Assembly: GCA_021018815.1 (NCBI GenBank)
Contig: JAITYX010000045.1
Coordinates: 1,488,001 to 1,552,000 of the forward strand
Direction of reading: 5' to 3'
Length of the DNA: 64,000 nt
Origin: Talinum fruticosum
Lineage: Eukaryota; Streptophyta; Magnoliopsida; Caryophyllales; Talinaceae
Under the pieces are notes generated by a model that was not told the DNA's origin, did no database searches, and saw only the letters and a list, made by a program, of their open reading frames with translations. Positions 52,402 through 63,300 of the stretch are shown in pieces; the stretch's first letter is position 1; each line of letters opens with the position of its first letter. A program made the position numbers and the translations under genes.

Positions 52402-53286
52402 AAGTGTAAATAGGCGTCAAATACTTAGGCAATACGTGAATTGTGGCAAAAGAGTGCTAGGAGGTACAAGTTTAGAAGTAAGGAGAGACTCAAGAATTGA
52501 GTTATAATAGTTACTGAGATAAACTATCATGCCAACCCAACTCGACTTGTCGTGATTACATGAGTAGATGTGCTTATTTGGGATGTTAGATCTTAATATG
52601 GAAATGCTCGGCTTGTAAATTGACTTGATCCCAAATGATGCTTAAAATGTAGTTTTGAAAGGAGTTCTGTGTTTTGAAGTAAATGATCCTTGAATGAAAT
52701 TCTTGGTAATCGCCTTTCAAATGTCATTATGTTTTAAGGAAGTGAAACAGGATTTGAGTAATTGAATTTGGAAGGGTGGCACGTGGTGCTATGCCTTCTA
52801 TCGTGTTAGACTCGAACCGAGAATGCTTTGAGAATGCTATTTGAAATAGCTTGATAAATGTATTTTCTTTATTTTGAATCGATTAGGCTAGTATCCTTTA
52901 GCGTATCGAAGGATTCTAACTTGGGTCCTCATCGGTGAGGATGCCCGATCAATAACTTCGAGGGAAGGGTTCCAATAGGGGTCCTAGGGATCTAGATGCC
53001 CGATTAGAGACTTCCTATAAGATAGGTCCCGGAGCCTTTATTAGGGTCGTGCCCCGGAGAAATTATGAAGTGCTAGTTCGAGTCCGTAGAGCCTAGGAAG
53101 TTGATTGAGACCCAATGAGTTGTCAATGATTTTTAAACTTCGTTTTGAAGATTGAAATGTTATAATGATAAGTCGTAAGGGCTTTCCCTAGAAAGATACT
53201 TGAGTTTCGACTGAAAATGTTTGAAAGAAAGTGTTAGTGGTTTCTCCCCTTATTTAAAGTTGATCAAGTTCCACAAGAGTTCTTAA
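52402..53286 (+). repeat. 3' LTR C, segment 2
   Basis: LTR continues after the solo D insertion, matching 46834-47670 nearly base for base in places (GTGCTAGGAGGTACAAGTTT). It stops at the CTTAA target of the solo LTR C at 53282-53286 and resumes at 56491. Confidence 0.9.
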
Positions 53287-56200
53287 TGTAATACCCGGAA
53301 TTTTAAACAAAGGCAATTGAAAAGCATTGAATTATTGAATATTATTCCCCGCAGCTAGGGGGTTGAGTGACTGATTTTATTTACGGCCGGACATATTACG
53401 TTAGAATTCCTTTGGAGGCTGGTGGCGAATAAATTAAATCAAGGAAATTGCCTCCCTTACGTGTGCTAAACTTTTGCACGATTAGGAATTATCGTGGCCG
53501 ACGTACTAAAAATAAGTTAAGACACGGAGGCATAAGGGGACGAAGAAAGGCAGAGGCGTGGATTTGTTTTATTTAGAAAAGATTACTTTGGGCATGAAAA
53601 GATAATTGAGGTTTAATGAAAAGGTGGGTTTTGGTTTAAGTGGAGAAATAAGATAGAAATCAATTTGGGTGTCCAATTAGGATCATTAACCGACCCAATT
53701 AGGCGGTGGAAGAAAAGAGGAAAGGAAAGAGGACTCGGGGGTGAACGAGCAGCGAGAGAGGAAGAACGAGCGGGAGAAACAGAGAGAGAGAAAGAGGGTG
53801 CGCGGGACCTGGAGCCGAGGTCGGAGGCCGGCAAGCCGGGCGGCGAACGGGAAAGGCAGCCGGCGCCCGCAAGGGAAACGGAGGAGCGGAGGAGAGGAAC
53901 AGCGCCGCGAAAAATGCGCAGAGAGAGAGAGAGAGAAAAGGCGAGCGGTGTGAGGGTCGAAGGAGACCTAGGGGTGACCGGCGACCACCGCAGGCCGAAG
54001 GCGGCGGTCGGCGACGCGAGCGAGGAAGAAAGCAAGAGGTTGGGACAGAGCAAGCGGCGGAGCAGGGCGAGCAGCGCGAGAAAGTCCGAGAGGCCGGGGA
54101 CCGGGACACGTGACGGCGATGGCGACAAGGGAGGCAGATCGGCGGTAAGCACGCGTGGGGACCGGACCGAGAGGCGGCGAAACGGGGGTTAGAGGCAGGG
54201 AAGCGAGGAACCGAAAGAAGGAACCGAACCAGGGAGCTCGAACCTCAAGCAAATCACAAACCCCCAATCCCCGAATCGAGGTGGGTAGTCTTATACTCTA
54301 AACTATTAGTAATTTCGAAACCTAAATGGATTTGTTGTGATTGTTGAGTGTGTTATGTGAATATTGAATTGTTGTGAACGTTGAGTATCTATATTGCGAA
54401 ACGGGCCTAATTGTTGTTTGAGGTTGAAATAAGAGCTTAGAACGGATTTTAGAGAATTGATAGGGTTGAATTGGGTCATGAAAGGAGTCATTTGGGTCAA
54501 ATAGAGAATTCATGTGGGAACGTTAAAGAGATTAGTAGTTGCTTAGGGTCGAACCGAACCTGCTCGATTCTAAAAAGGTTAAATTGTACAGAGTCAAATG
54601 AGTGGTTTTGAAGTTCCGGATAACTATTAAGGAGTAAGGGGTTAGAACATGGATATGAATTACGAGTTAACTAAAGTTTTAGAGATTCTTGAACCTGCGG
54701 TATCAAGAGCTAATTACGAACATTGGGAAATGGTAGGTCTGAAGTATAAAGAGGAATATGAATTCATATTGAGTAATCCGCAATTGGGACAAGTAAGTGA
54801 GAATAGGCAATTGTGAGCTTGATTACATTCGAAGTATATTTAATTCCTCAAGGTTGAACTAAGCGTGAAAATAAGCAAAAGTAACGGAGATCGAATAATG
54901 AAAAGAGATTGAGAGTTACGTAACCAAGGACGGACGAGCAAGAGTTAAATAATGAGTTTAGAGTATATCTTAGTCTTTGGGATGAAATCAAGTCCGAAGT
55001 TAAGCGCAACGAAAGGGACTTAGGCAATAAAGTGAGAGCAAGAGAGATGTGACTGATTACGGGCAAAAGAAGTTGAATTACAAAGTAGAAGCGTAAAATG
55101 AGTAAGTGAGGCAAAAGGCAATGAATTGTGACGAACTTGAAACGTAACTTAAGTGATATGCACTTGTGGTTATTGTGGCTCGGAAAATGGATTCAATCGT
55201 ACTAAACTAATGAATTAAGAAAAGCCTAGTTGGGAAAAGAGTTGAGAATGATTGCTTGTATTGAATGGTGATTATTCGTGCTATGTAATTGCTTTACGTG
55301 ATACTCAAAATACGTTTCGAAAGAAGTTTTGTATTTTACGTGAATGATTCTTGAATGAAATTCCTTGAAAACCGCCTTTCGAACGTGATTATGTTTTAAA
55401 GATGCGAGACTTGCTTGAGAAAATGAATCAGATTTAAGAAAGTGAATTTATAAGGGTGACACGTGGTGTCATGCCTTCCTTGATACCAAATCGATTGAGA
55501 AAGTTGTGAAGTGAATGTGATGAATGAGAATGTGCAAATAGTTTTGAATCGACAGAGCTACGGATCGTTTAGCATACCGAAGTGTTCGAACCGGGGACGC
55601 CCAGCTAGAGACTTCGAGGGAAGGGTTCTAATAGGGGTCCTGGAGAGACAGGATGCCCGCCCGAGACTTCCTAGAAGATAGGTCCCGAGAGCCTTTTTAT
55701 CGGGGTCGCGCCACGAGATGAAAGAAGTGCTAGTTCGGCTCCTCGAAGGCCCGAAAAGTTGATTCAACCCCAAAAGAAGTATTCTTGAATGTGAATGTGT
55801 GCTTTTAAGTGATTAAAGAGTCTTGATCTTTTTCATTGCAAGAGATTTCAGTGAAAAGTATATAGATTTCTATTACACTATTATGCTTTCGCAGATTTCA
55901 TTATTATGAGTATTATGTGTAAAGAATTTCCATTTTAAGGGTTTAAGACTCGGTGAGCCCGTTGATTATTGCTCACCCCCACAAATTGCCCCGTCCCCAT
56001 CCGAGTGTTGCAGGTACACTTTCGAAGCATAATCCACACTTAACACACTTCGGACTCCTGCCGATTGTTGACGGTTGAAGTGACCCAAGTGGCTATCATG
56101 CATTATTTATTTCTAAATGATTGTACTTGTAATTTAGTGCATATAGTTTGTATCAAATGTATAGTAACCAGTTAGATTGTTTTAAGTTTTACCGCATGAT

Positions 56201-56490
56201 TGGTTGAACTCCGGCGTGTGGCCGTTGAGTTGTATACTCCGAGTGTGTGGCTCGTCGAGTTTTATTATGCTTTTTATGCAGGATTGTAAGGCTTTAAGCC
56301 TATGGGTTAGTCCATGTTTCAAACGGAACTCTGCCGAAATTTTTAGAGAATTTCGGATTCTTTTGGGAAAACCACCGGTATTACTTTTAAGTTGAGTTTA
56401 GACGACCAAACCAACACCGGAAAGAGCCTTGGGAGTTCCTCTAAGGAACTCGGTGATGTAATACTCCCGGGGGTGTTTTGGGGTGTTACA
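53287..56490 (+). mobile_element. Full-length solo LTR C, inserted in another LTR C
   Basis: 3204 bp from TGTAATACCCGG to GGGGTGTTACA, flanked by a perfect TSD CTTAA (53282-53286, 56491-56495). The best reference copy of family C. Layout: AT-rich start, a GC- and purine-rich tract at about 53660-54190, a donor-like AGGTGGGTAGTC at 54279-54290, AT-rich middle, GGTGACACGTGGTGTCATGC at about 55453, then TGTTGCAGGTACAC at 56007. The GTGTGGC repeat pair lies at about 56216-56260. The 175-codon frame in the purine tract is low-complexity (R/E/K/G) and unsupported. Confidence 0.95.
54281..56013 (+). other. Putative intron inside LTR C
   Basis: A donor-like G-GTGGGT at 54281 is conserved in three copies (50345, 54281 and, on the minus strand, 11349). 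An acceptor-like TGTTGCAG at 56006-56013 is conserved in two of three readable copies (also 56718-56725; 47897 has GCAT). If used, about 1.7 kb would be spliced from the transcript leader. Inferred from sequence pattern only. Confidence 0.35.
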
Positions 56491-56746
56491 CTTAATGATT
56501 GCAAATTGTGTTTTTAAATAATTGAAAGGTTATGATCTTTAAGTTTTATGGGATTTCGGGAGATTTCATCATAAAGTATCTAGATTTGTATTACATTACT
56601 ATACTTTCACCGATTTCATTATTATCAGTAGTATGTGTAAAGAATTTTCATTTTAAAGAGTGTAAGACCCTCCGGTGAGATGATTAGTGCTCACACCCAC
56701 AAATTCCCCCTTCCCAATGTTGCAGGTAATCTCTCGGAAAGTTTGG
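56491..56746 (+). repeat. 3' LTR C, segment 3
   Basis: Continuation of the 3' LTR after the solo LTR C, matching 47665-47915 (TGATTGCAAATTGTG; TTGCAGGTAATCTC). Cut at 56746 by the LTR of the minus copia element, so the 3' end of the family C element is not in the window. Confidence 0.87.
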
Positions 56747-57809
56747 TGAAGGTTTGCTCCTGGAGAGTCTAAGTTTACAACTCGGAAAATATTAATTATA
56801 AATTGGGAGTTGTAAATAGAAAATTGAATATGAAAACAATGACTTTTGCTTAAGTAATGTGTTTCAGTAATAATTCAAGCAATCTTCAAGTCTTGTGAAG
56901 TGGCTTCTATTTATAGATGACTAAGCGGCATCGACCGTTGTGTCTCGATTTTGAATCGAAGAATTTATCGGCCATTATAACGGCTCTTCTAAGTCACTCA
57001 TAAAAGATCCGTTGAGATGTGAACGTTGTGCAACAGTTCTTGGCTCCAAAACGTACTCCCGTCAACTAATGATGTCTGAAAAGCAAGGTGGAAGCCACCG
57101 TTGAGCTTAGCGTTGAAGTTTTCCAGCTTTGGAAATAGACAACCATGACACGGTGTCCGAGCCCTGTTCGGAAGTAGATAAAGCTTGTCTGCTTGGTGAT
57201 TGACGACTAGAAGCCGGCTACTTTTGCTTTTTAAAAATGAGATAACCTCATTTGAATAACCTATAAAAGTAAACCACTTTGGTTCTTAAAGAATAAAATA
57301 CTTTGGTCCAAAATTAGGCACGAGATAATGATTAAATTAGGATAATTAAGCGCATAAGTATCTTACGCCTAGAATAGCGGAAGTTTCTAAGTCTAATATT
57401 CAATATACTCAAATTCCATCGGAGTTAATCCTAAGAATGATCAAGTTAGAAAGAATAGAATCATCGAGTATAGCAACTTGATCCGGACAAATAATTCTCA
57501 AACAAACAAACCGACTTAGAAAAAGAATTAACATTGTAATTCACTTTGTGTTGAAATATGCAGATCGAACTCATCATAAAGGAGTTAGAGAAATTATTTG
57601 ATCATGCGATAGTTCCGAGTGAGTTAGAAACTTCAATGTAGAAGATATACAAGAATGTGTTTTCCGAGTCACTCAAAAATTAATGAAAACTTACACAAGA
57701 GTTTCTATATTATCGAAGGTCTTGAAATCAAAACCGAGGAGGGATGAGATTTATACTTGAGTCTTCATGTAGTACTCGGAATGTCTTAGAGTTAGAATCC
57801 GAGTCTTCA
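56747..57809 (-). repeat. 3' LTR D of the minus copia element
   Basis: Both ends intact (TGAAGGTTTGCTCC at 56747, GAGTCTTCA at 57809), but only 1063 bp, so it has an internal deletion compared with about 1.4-1.6 kb in other copies. TATA box at 56907-56916 (CTATTTATAG, + strand). Confidence 0.88.
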
Positions 57810-57823
57810 ATCTCCCGCTTTTT
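57810..57823 (-). other. Polypurine tract of the minus copia element
   Basis: Minus strand AAAAAGCGGGAGAT directly before the LTR start TGAAGACTC. Confidence 0.65.
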
Positions 57824-58229
57824 ATGAAAGGCATTCCATACTTAGATAGAAACTTGTTAGTGTAAAACATGAACTTTCATTCTTACTAAACAAAACGTAT
57901 CATAGCAAGAAGTAATGATTATGAAATATTTCATACTTAGATAATGCATTGCGAGATACTATCATTACTTACAACAATTATACGGATAACACATTAGCAT
58001 CGAGATATGAATAGATAATATCGAGTAGAAAAAAATGATCCGAGAGATCGAATTCAAAAAGAATTAACTCGAAATAAGTCCGTTCAAAAAAATTCATTCA
58101 TTATCAAAAAGAGGGTGAGCTCCCCTAAACACAACAACATCAATTTTCTATGTTTCTCCCCTTGCATTTCATCAAAAACAGGGAAGAAAAATATCAAAAA
58201 GGTACACTTGATGTTGGACAAAAAAATTA
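57824..58229 (-). other. 3' untranslated region of the minus copia element
   Basis: AT-rich with no open frame of note. It lies between the PPT and the envelope-like region. Confidence 0.5.
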
Positions 58230-59903
58230 AAAAAATAAAGAAGATAAACTAAGAAGGGGGCTTGCGGTGCTGAGGTGGAGGAACGACCGGTGCGTCGGTG
58301 CTTGGTAAGTTTGAGACGAAGTTGATGATCGTGGTGGCGGCAACACAAGTATGTCAGCAGTGGCTCGCTTACGGTCATCCGACCCGGGGCCATATCATCC
58401 TCGGGATCATCCTCCTGGAAGACAGCGGATGAAGGTGCTTCGACTTGACAAGCGTGGATCGACCAATGTCCGTAGCATCTTTCGACCCACTCGGACTATC
58501 ATCCGAGCTAATTAGTTCTGGTTTAGGGACTATAGCACCTTGTCCCTCGATCCGAGCCGCTTCCTCTTTCTCTTTTCCTTCTTCCTCCTTGTCCTCCTCC
58601 TTCTCTTCGTCCTTTTCTTCCTCGAGCTGAGCTGCTTGGCAGCGGCTTCTTCTTCTTTAACCTGAGCCGAGGGGACTTGGCTGGGCAAGAGGAGTCCTAA
58701 GACGTATCTCGAACTATCCGGGTCCTGGGAAGCCTTAGATCTACATTCTTGGAGGAGCTGGAGTTGCTCGTGTTGCTCCTTGATGATTCCTTTCATCTCA
58801 ATGAGCGGATTCTGGTGCTCCCGGATCCGAGACCGGGCCATCTACTCGTTGATCACCAAACTCTAAAGGACAGTCTTGAGAGATCGGAGAGTGCCCCGAA
58901 GTTCTTCGGACACGGAGGAGAGTTTGTCTATCAAAACAAGTAGACAAAGCAGCGATTGCTTTGCAGAAGGTGGTTCAAATGTGGATGGACCACCTGATGG
59001 AGGAGGGAGTAGTAAAGGAATCCGAGTTTGAGTGGGAGAAGGTGAAGTTGGCTTTAACTCAAACCCATGGACCCAAACACCAGGCTTGATTTCCTGATAT
59101 CCGTAGCCCAAAAGCTCCTTCCTGCCTACCACTATGGCAGCCTCGAAACTACATTAGGATCCGAGGGAGGGGAACCTTAAATTGTTTGAATACAACAGTT
59201 AGAAGGGCTCCGAAGGGGAAAGGAGAAGACTTTTTGGATTGAGTTAGTACATAAGCCATTTGATCAAGAATAGCTGGAAACATCAAAGCCCTCTAAGCCA
59301 TTTGCTCAAGAATAGCTGGGAAGAGGTCTACATCAAAGCCCTCTAGAATGTCAAAAAGAGCTTTGAGAATTTTAGAGTTGGGATTCTCCTTTCTAGAGTG
59401 ATGAGAGAAGAAGGTTCTCATCAAGAGAAAACAGAGTAATTTGGCCTCGGTCCTCATCCGAGTCACGAGAGAAGTTTTTGCATGACTCAAGGACCTCCTT
59501 AGCGTATTTCTCAAAGAACTCATCTGCAATCTCATTGAAGGGGATGGGATTGCAAATCAGGAATAGAGAAGAGACTTTGAAAAGTCCGTGTAGGAGAGAG
59601 AGGTTGATGCAAACAACCTTGTCTTGAACTCGTGAGGTAATCACTCCCGCGAGTAAGACATGTTTGAGTAGAACTCGGCAACGAGTTCGGGATAGATAAA
59701 CTCACCGAAGCATAGAAACTTATATACTCTAGTGGTTTGCATCAACCTCTTGAGGAGTTGGGTGACAAAAATTTATCATCCAACGTTAGGTGTTGGGTGA
59801 GAAAAACGTTAGAGGGGTTAGAGGTACCCTCTTGAGGAGTTTTGGTACGAGGTTTCTTGGTTGCAGACCCTAGAAAATCTTGGGCGGAACCCCTTTTAGG
59901 CAT
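58230..59903 (-). pseudogene. Envelope-like third ORF of the minus copia element
   Basis: Likely start at 59903 (MPKRGSAQDFLGSATKKPRT), basic with a possible nuclear-targeting KKPR. Then NVFLTQHLTLDDKFLSP and, in a second frame, YKFLCFGEFIYPELVAEFYS near 59690, a YPELVxEFY motif found in plant transposon-associated proteins and SIRE third ORFs. VITSRVQDKVVCI, EIADEFFEKYAKEVLESC and LKALFDILEGFDVDLFPAIL follow. At 59132-58863: GYQEIKPGVWVHG, then LVLIDKLSSVSEELRGTLRS, coiled-coil-like, continuing as EMKGIIKEQHEQLQLLQECR at about 58790. A lysine/arginine run at about 58600 ends it. No clear membrane segment. Frameshifted. Confidence 0.72.
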
Positions 59904-60455
59904 GGTGAGGATTTTTGAAGAGAACGAACGAATGAACTCCAAAGAGAGAGAGAGAGAGAATGAGAGCACTTAGAATTCAAAGAGTGAGAGCGAGAATGCT
60001 TAGAGAGTAAGTAGTGAGTAAAGTAGGGAAATGAAGGTAAAGAGGTGCTATTTCTAGCAAAAAGAAATGTCCATTAGCCTTCGGTCTTACTTAAAGCTCT
60101 AACGGCCGCCTTAGACAGGTGTGACGTTTCGCTCTCCAACGGTTAGAATTCCAGCGACTTTCTTTCAACGGCTAGTTTTCTCTTATCGATGTGTGCGGCG
60201 AGAGAGAGAGAGAAGAAAGACTTTTAAAAAATATTTCTGAAATTCTCCATTTATCTAGAGATGATTTCAGAATTTTTATGTCCATTTTGCTCAAAAGCCG
60301 AGTCTAACTCGAGTACGGTTTCCGAGTGACTCGGAACACTCGGAGACCTAATAATTAATAGCTCGGTTTCACTTGGTCAATTGAACCAACTATTATTAAG
60401 ACAAAGAAAAACATATAACACATAATAATGCAAGAAAATTCACCGATAAAAACAC
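59904..60455 (-). other. Spacer between pol and the envelope-like ORF
   Basis: Non-coding, with GA/CT repeats (about 59943-59960 and 60200-60213). The envelope-like ORF would need its own expression strategy, by splicing or an internal promoter. I see no convincing TATA box. Confidence 0.6.
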
Positions 60456-60686
60456 ATAATCATGCATTAATCATTCCAAGCGCATTCTTAATAAAACAAA
60501 ACTGATCCTCACTAAGTGGCTTAGTGAAAATATCAACTAACCGAAATTTCGTAGGAATGAATTCAAGTTTAATATCACCTTTCACATAATGGTCTCTCGG
60601 AAAATGATACCGACCTCAATATGCTTTCTCTTTGAGTGCTTGAACTAGATTCTTAGTGATGTTGATTGCACTCGATTATCACACTT
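60456..60686 (-). pseudogene. RNase H end of the minus copia element
   Basis: Minus strand: CDN at the solo LTR edge, then KRKHIEVGIIFREHYVKGDI, KLEFIPTKFRLVDIFTKPLS, EDQFCFIKNALGMINA and a stop near 60460. The DIFTKPL and LGMI motifs are the usual copia pol end and fit the SIRE clade. Confidence 0.88.
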
Positions 60687-62230
60687 TGAAGGTTTGCTCT
60701 CGGAGAAGCTAAGTCACCCTAGAGGGGGTGAATAAGGTGATGAGGAAATTTGCTCGAGTAAAGCTCTGGATATGACTCGAGAAGAATGTGAGTCAAGAAT
60801 GAACACGGAAAATCACCGACTCAAAGTTAAGTGGAAGATGAAGATACAGATTGGACGAGAACTTTAAATCTATCTAAGTCTAAATTGGACTCGGAAAAGT
60901 ATCAACTCGAAGTTACGTGGAAACCCTCCTGGGCGAGAAAACCACGGACTGTGCTAATCCAAGCACGAAGTCAAATCCACTATTTCGAATCCACAAAATA
61001 CGAGTAGAATGACCGAACCGAGTTGCTCCCTTTGACTACTCCTTACAAGTTTTTCCTAGACTTAGAAATTCCCTTATCCGATCTAGTACTTCCTAACCGA
61101 GATAACCTTTACAGACTAGGGACAACCGAGCTGAGTTAACCCTTACAGCTCGGTCAAGGGACCTTACTTAGAAAGTAAGAATAAGTGTTTGTAACATATT
61201 ACAAGACCTTACAACTCACGAGAATATTAAAAATAGAGTTGGAGTTGTAAGTAGAAGATTGAGTATGAATACAAAGATTTTTGCTTAAGTATGTGTATTG
61301 ACGAGTTGGTTCAGCAATCTTCAAGTCTTGAGAGTTGGCTTCTATTTATAAATTACCAAGCATATTAGCCGTTGTGACCATCTTCTTATTGGAAGTCCTT
61401 TGTGACCGTTGTAATGGATTTTCCGAGTCACTCGGAAAATATCCCTTGAAGTGTGAACGTTGGGCAATGGCTCTTGACTCCTTTGGAAGTCCCAATTCAC
61501 TGGTGGTGTCTTGAAAAGTAAGGTGGAAACCATCGTTAAGCTTAGCGTTGCGGATTTCCGATTTTGGAAACGGACAACCCCGACATAGTGTCCGGGCCTT
61601 GGTCAGAAGTGGAAAAAGCCTTGTCTCGCTGATTTGACATTTTAAAGTCGGTTACTTTTGTAATTTAAAAATAGGATAGCCTCGTTTGAATAACCTACAA
61701 AAGTAAATCAATTTGGTTCTTAAAGTATAAAATACTTTGGTCCAAGATTAGACATAGATGATAAATTAATTAAGATAATTAAGTGCATAATTATCCGAGT
61801 CAATCAAAAAGAAAATCAAGTCAAATAAAGAATGACAGAGTAGACAGACTTGATTTAAACAAAGCAAAGTTCAAACAAAATATGCTTGACTTAGAAGAAT
61901 GAATTATCAAGGTAATTCTTGGAACACGAAGTCGGATCCGAGTTTATGTAAAATAAAACAAGTGTTTGAACATGCGATATATCCGAGTGTTGTCCGAGTG
62001 ACTCGGAACGGTGTGTAGAAAGGCATGTAAGAATATGCTTTACGAGTCGATCGAAGCGAGATGAAAACGAATACAATAGATTCCGTAACACTCGAAAAGA
62101 TACTACATCACTTAGAAAAGTTTCTAAGGCTATACAATGACTTGAAATCAAAACCTTATGAGGGCTGAGGTCTTATACCCGATTCTTTGATGGAGCTCGG
62201 AATTATGTATATGTAAAGTCCGAGTCTTCA
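60687..62230 (-). mobile_element. Solo LTR D in copia RNase H
   Basis: 1544 bp, TGAAGGTTTGCTC to GAGTCTTCA, with a perfect TSD CACTT (60682-60686 and 62231-62235). RNase H codons continue across it. Palindrome at 61418-61440 (arms ATTTTCCGAGT and ACTCGGAAAAT). TATA (+ strand CTATTTATAA) at about 61342-61351. Confidence 0.95.
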
Positions 62231-62500
62231 CACTTGATTGGAATAGATTTGAATGAAAGTCCAAGATCCTTCAAGTGTTGCTTGATCTACGAGAATCTTA
62301 GCACAGCGTGCTCCAACCGCAATGTACTCGGCTTTAGTAGTTAATAGAGCTACTGAGTTTTGTTTCTTTGAGTGCCATGATATAAGGGATTGACACAGAA
62401 ATTGGCATGCTCTCGATGTGCTCTTTCTATCAACCTTGTAACCAACATAGTCGGCATCTTTTTCGTCTAAGTCCGGTTTCATGCTACTCGCTCATGGGTG
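62231..62500 (-). pseudogene. RNase H of the minus copia element
   Basis: Open stretch: KPDLDEKDADYVGYKVDRKS, TSRACQFLCQSLISWHSKKQ, NSVALLTTKAEYIAVGARCA. DADYVG holds the first catalytic aspartate and KAEYIA the glutamate. Continues at 60686 beyond the solo LTR. Confidence 0.92.
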
Positions 62501-63300
62501 TTCGCTGCATGTTTCACATCTTGAAGCTTTTACTTCTTCAACAACTCCTTGGTATACTTAGATTGATGGACATAGATGCCATCTTTATCTTATTTGATTT
62601 GTAGACCAACAAAGAAATTAAACTCTCCCATCATGCTCATTTGGAATTCATGTCTCATCAACTCGGAAAACTCTCGGCATAGAGTTTCATTAATAGCTCC
62701 AAAAAATAATCATCAACATAAATCTAAGCTATAAGGAAATCTTTCCCCTTGGTTTTTATGAAAATAGTTTTGTTAATCTAACCTCTTTTGAAATCGTTTT
62801 CAACCAAGAAGCTGCTTAATCTTTCATCCCAAGCTCCGGGAGCTTGTTTAAGACCATATAAAGCCTTTTGAAAATTTGAAAACATGATTTGGAAATTCTG
62901 AGTTTTCAAATCCAGGGGATTGCTCAACATAGACTTCCTCTTGAATGAAACCATGTAGAAAAGCACATTTGACATCCATTTGATACAATTTAATATTCAT
63001 GCTTGATGCAAATGTCAATAGGATTCTAATTGCTTCAATCCTAGCAGCTGGTGCAAAGGTTTCCCCACAATCAATCCCTTCTTCTTGATTATAACCTTGA
63101 GCTACAAGTCTAGCCTTATTTCGACTAACAACCCATCCTCATCCTGTTTGTTTGTGAAAACCCACTTAGTTCCTATAATTGGGTGGTCGGAAGGTCATTT
63201 GGTCAAACTCCGGACTTGGTTTCTTTCAAATTGATTAAGCTCTTCTTGCATGGCCTTGACCCATTCAAGTTCATTTAGGGCCTCTAATGCATTTCGAGTT
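62501..63300 (-). pseudogene. Reverse transcriptase of the minus copia element
   Basis: Minus strand: ELNQFERNQV near 63220, PIIGTKWVFTNKQDEDG near 63140-63180, RILLTFASSMNIKLYQMDVK-like near 62985-63040, an HVFKFSKALYGLKQAPGAW-type block at about 62830-62880 (KALYGLKQAPGAWDERLSSF), FLVENDFKRG, then IYVDD at about 62703-62717 with the catalytic aspartates kept. SMMGEFNFFVGLQIK and SKYTKELLKK follow to about 62540. Many frame changes. Confidence 0.9.

Larger units (their letters stand above)
46834..56746 (+). mobile_element. Tekay-like Ty3 element with very long LTRs (family C)
   Basis: 5' LTR remnant (46834-48392), PBS, about 1.1 kb of decayed interior, PPT, then a 3' LTR starting at 49503 that is interrupted by a solo LTR D (50984-52401) and a solo LTR C (53287-56490) and cut off at 56746 by the minus copia element. 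The interior end, TTCGGGACGAAATTCTTTTA before the PPT, is typical of Tekay/Del chromoviruses. Gag-pol is almost wholly deleted. Confidence 0.85.

Noticed and set aside
53613..54192. Long open frames on both strands in the GC-rich tract (up to 179 codons)
   Set aside because: Low-complexity arginine/glutamate or serine/proline/leucine composition, inside a solo LTR, with mirror frames on both strands. The matching tract in the copy at 49750-50280 has different frames.
59943..60213. GA microsatellites as a regulatory element
   Set aside because: Short simple repeats in a spacer, with no further support.
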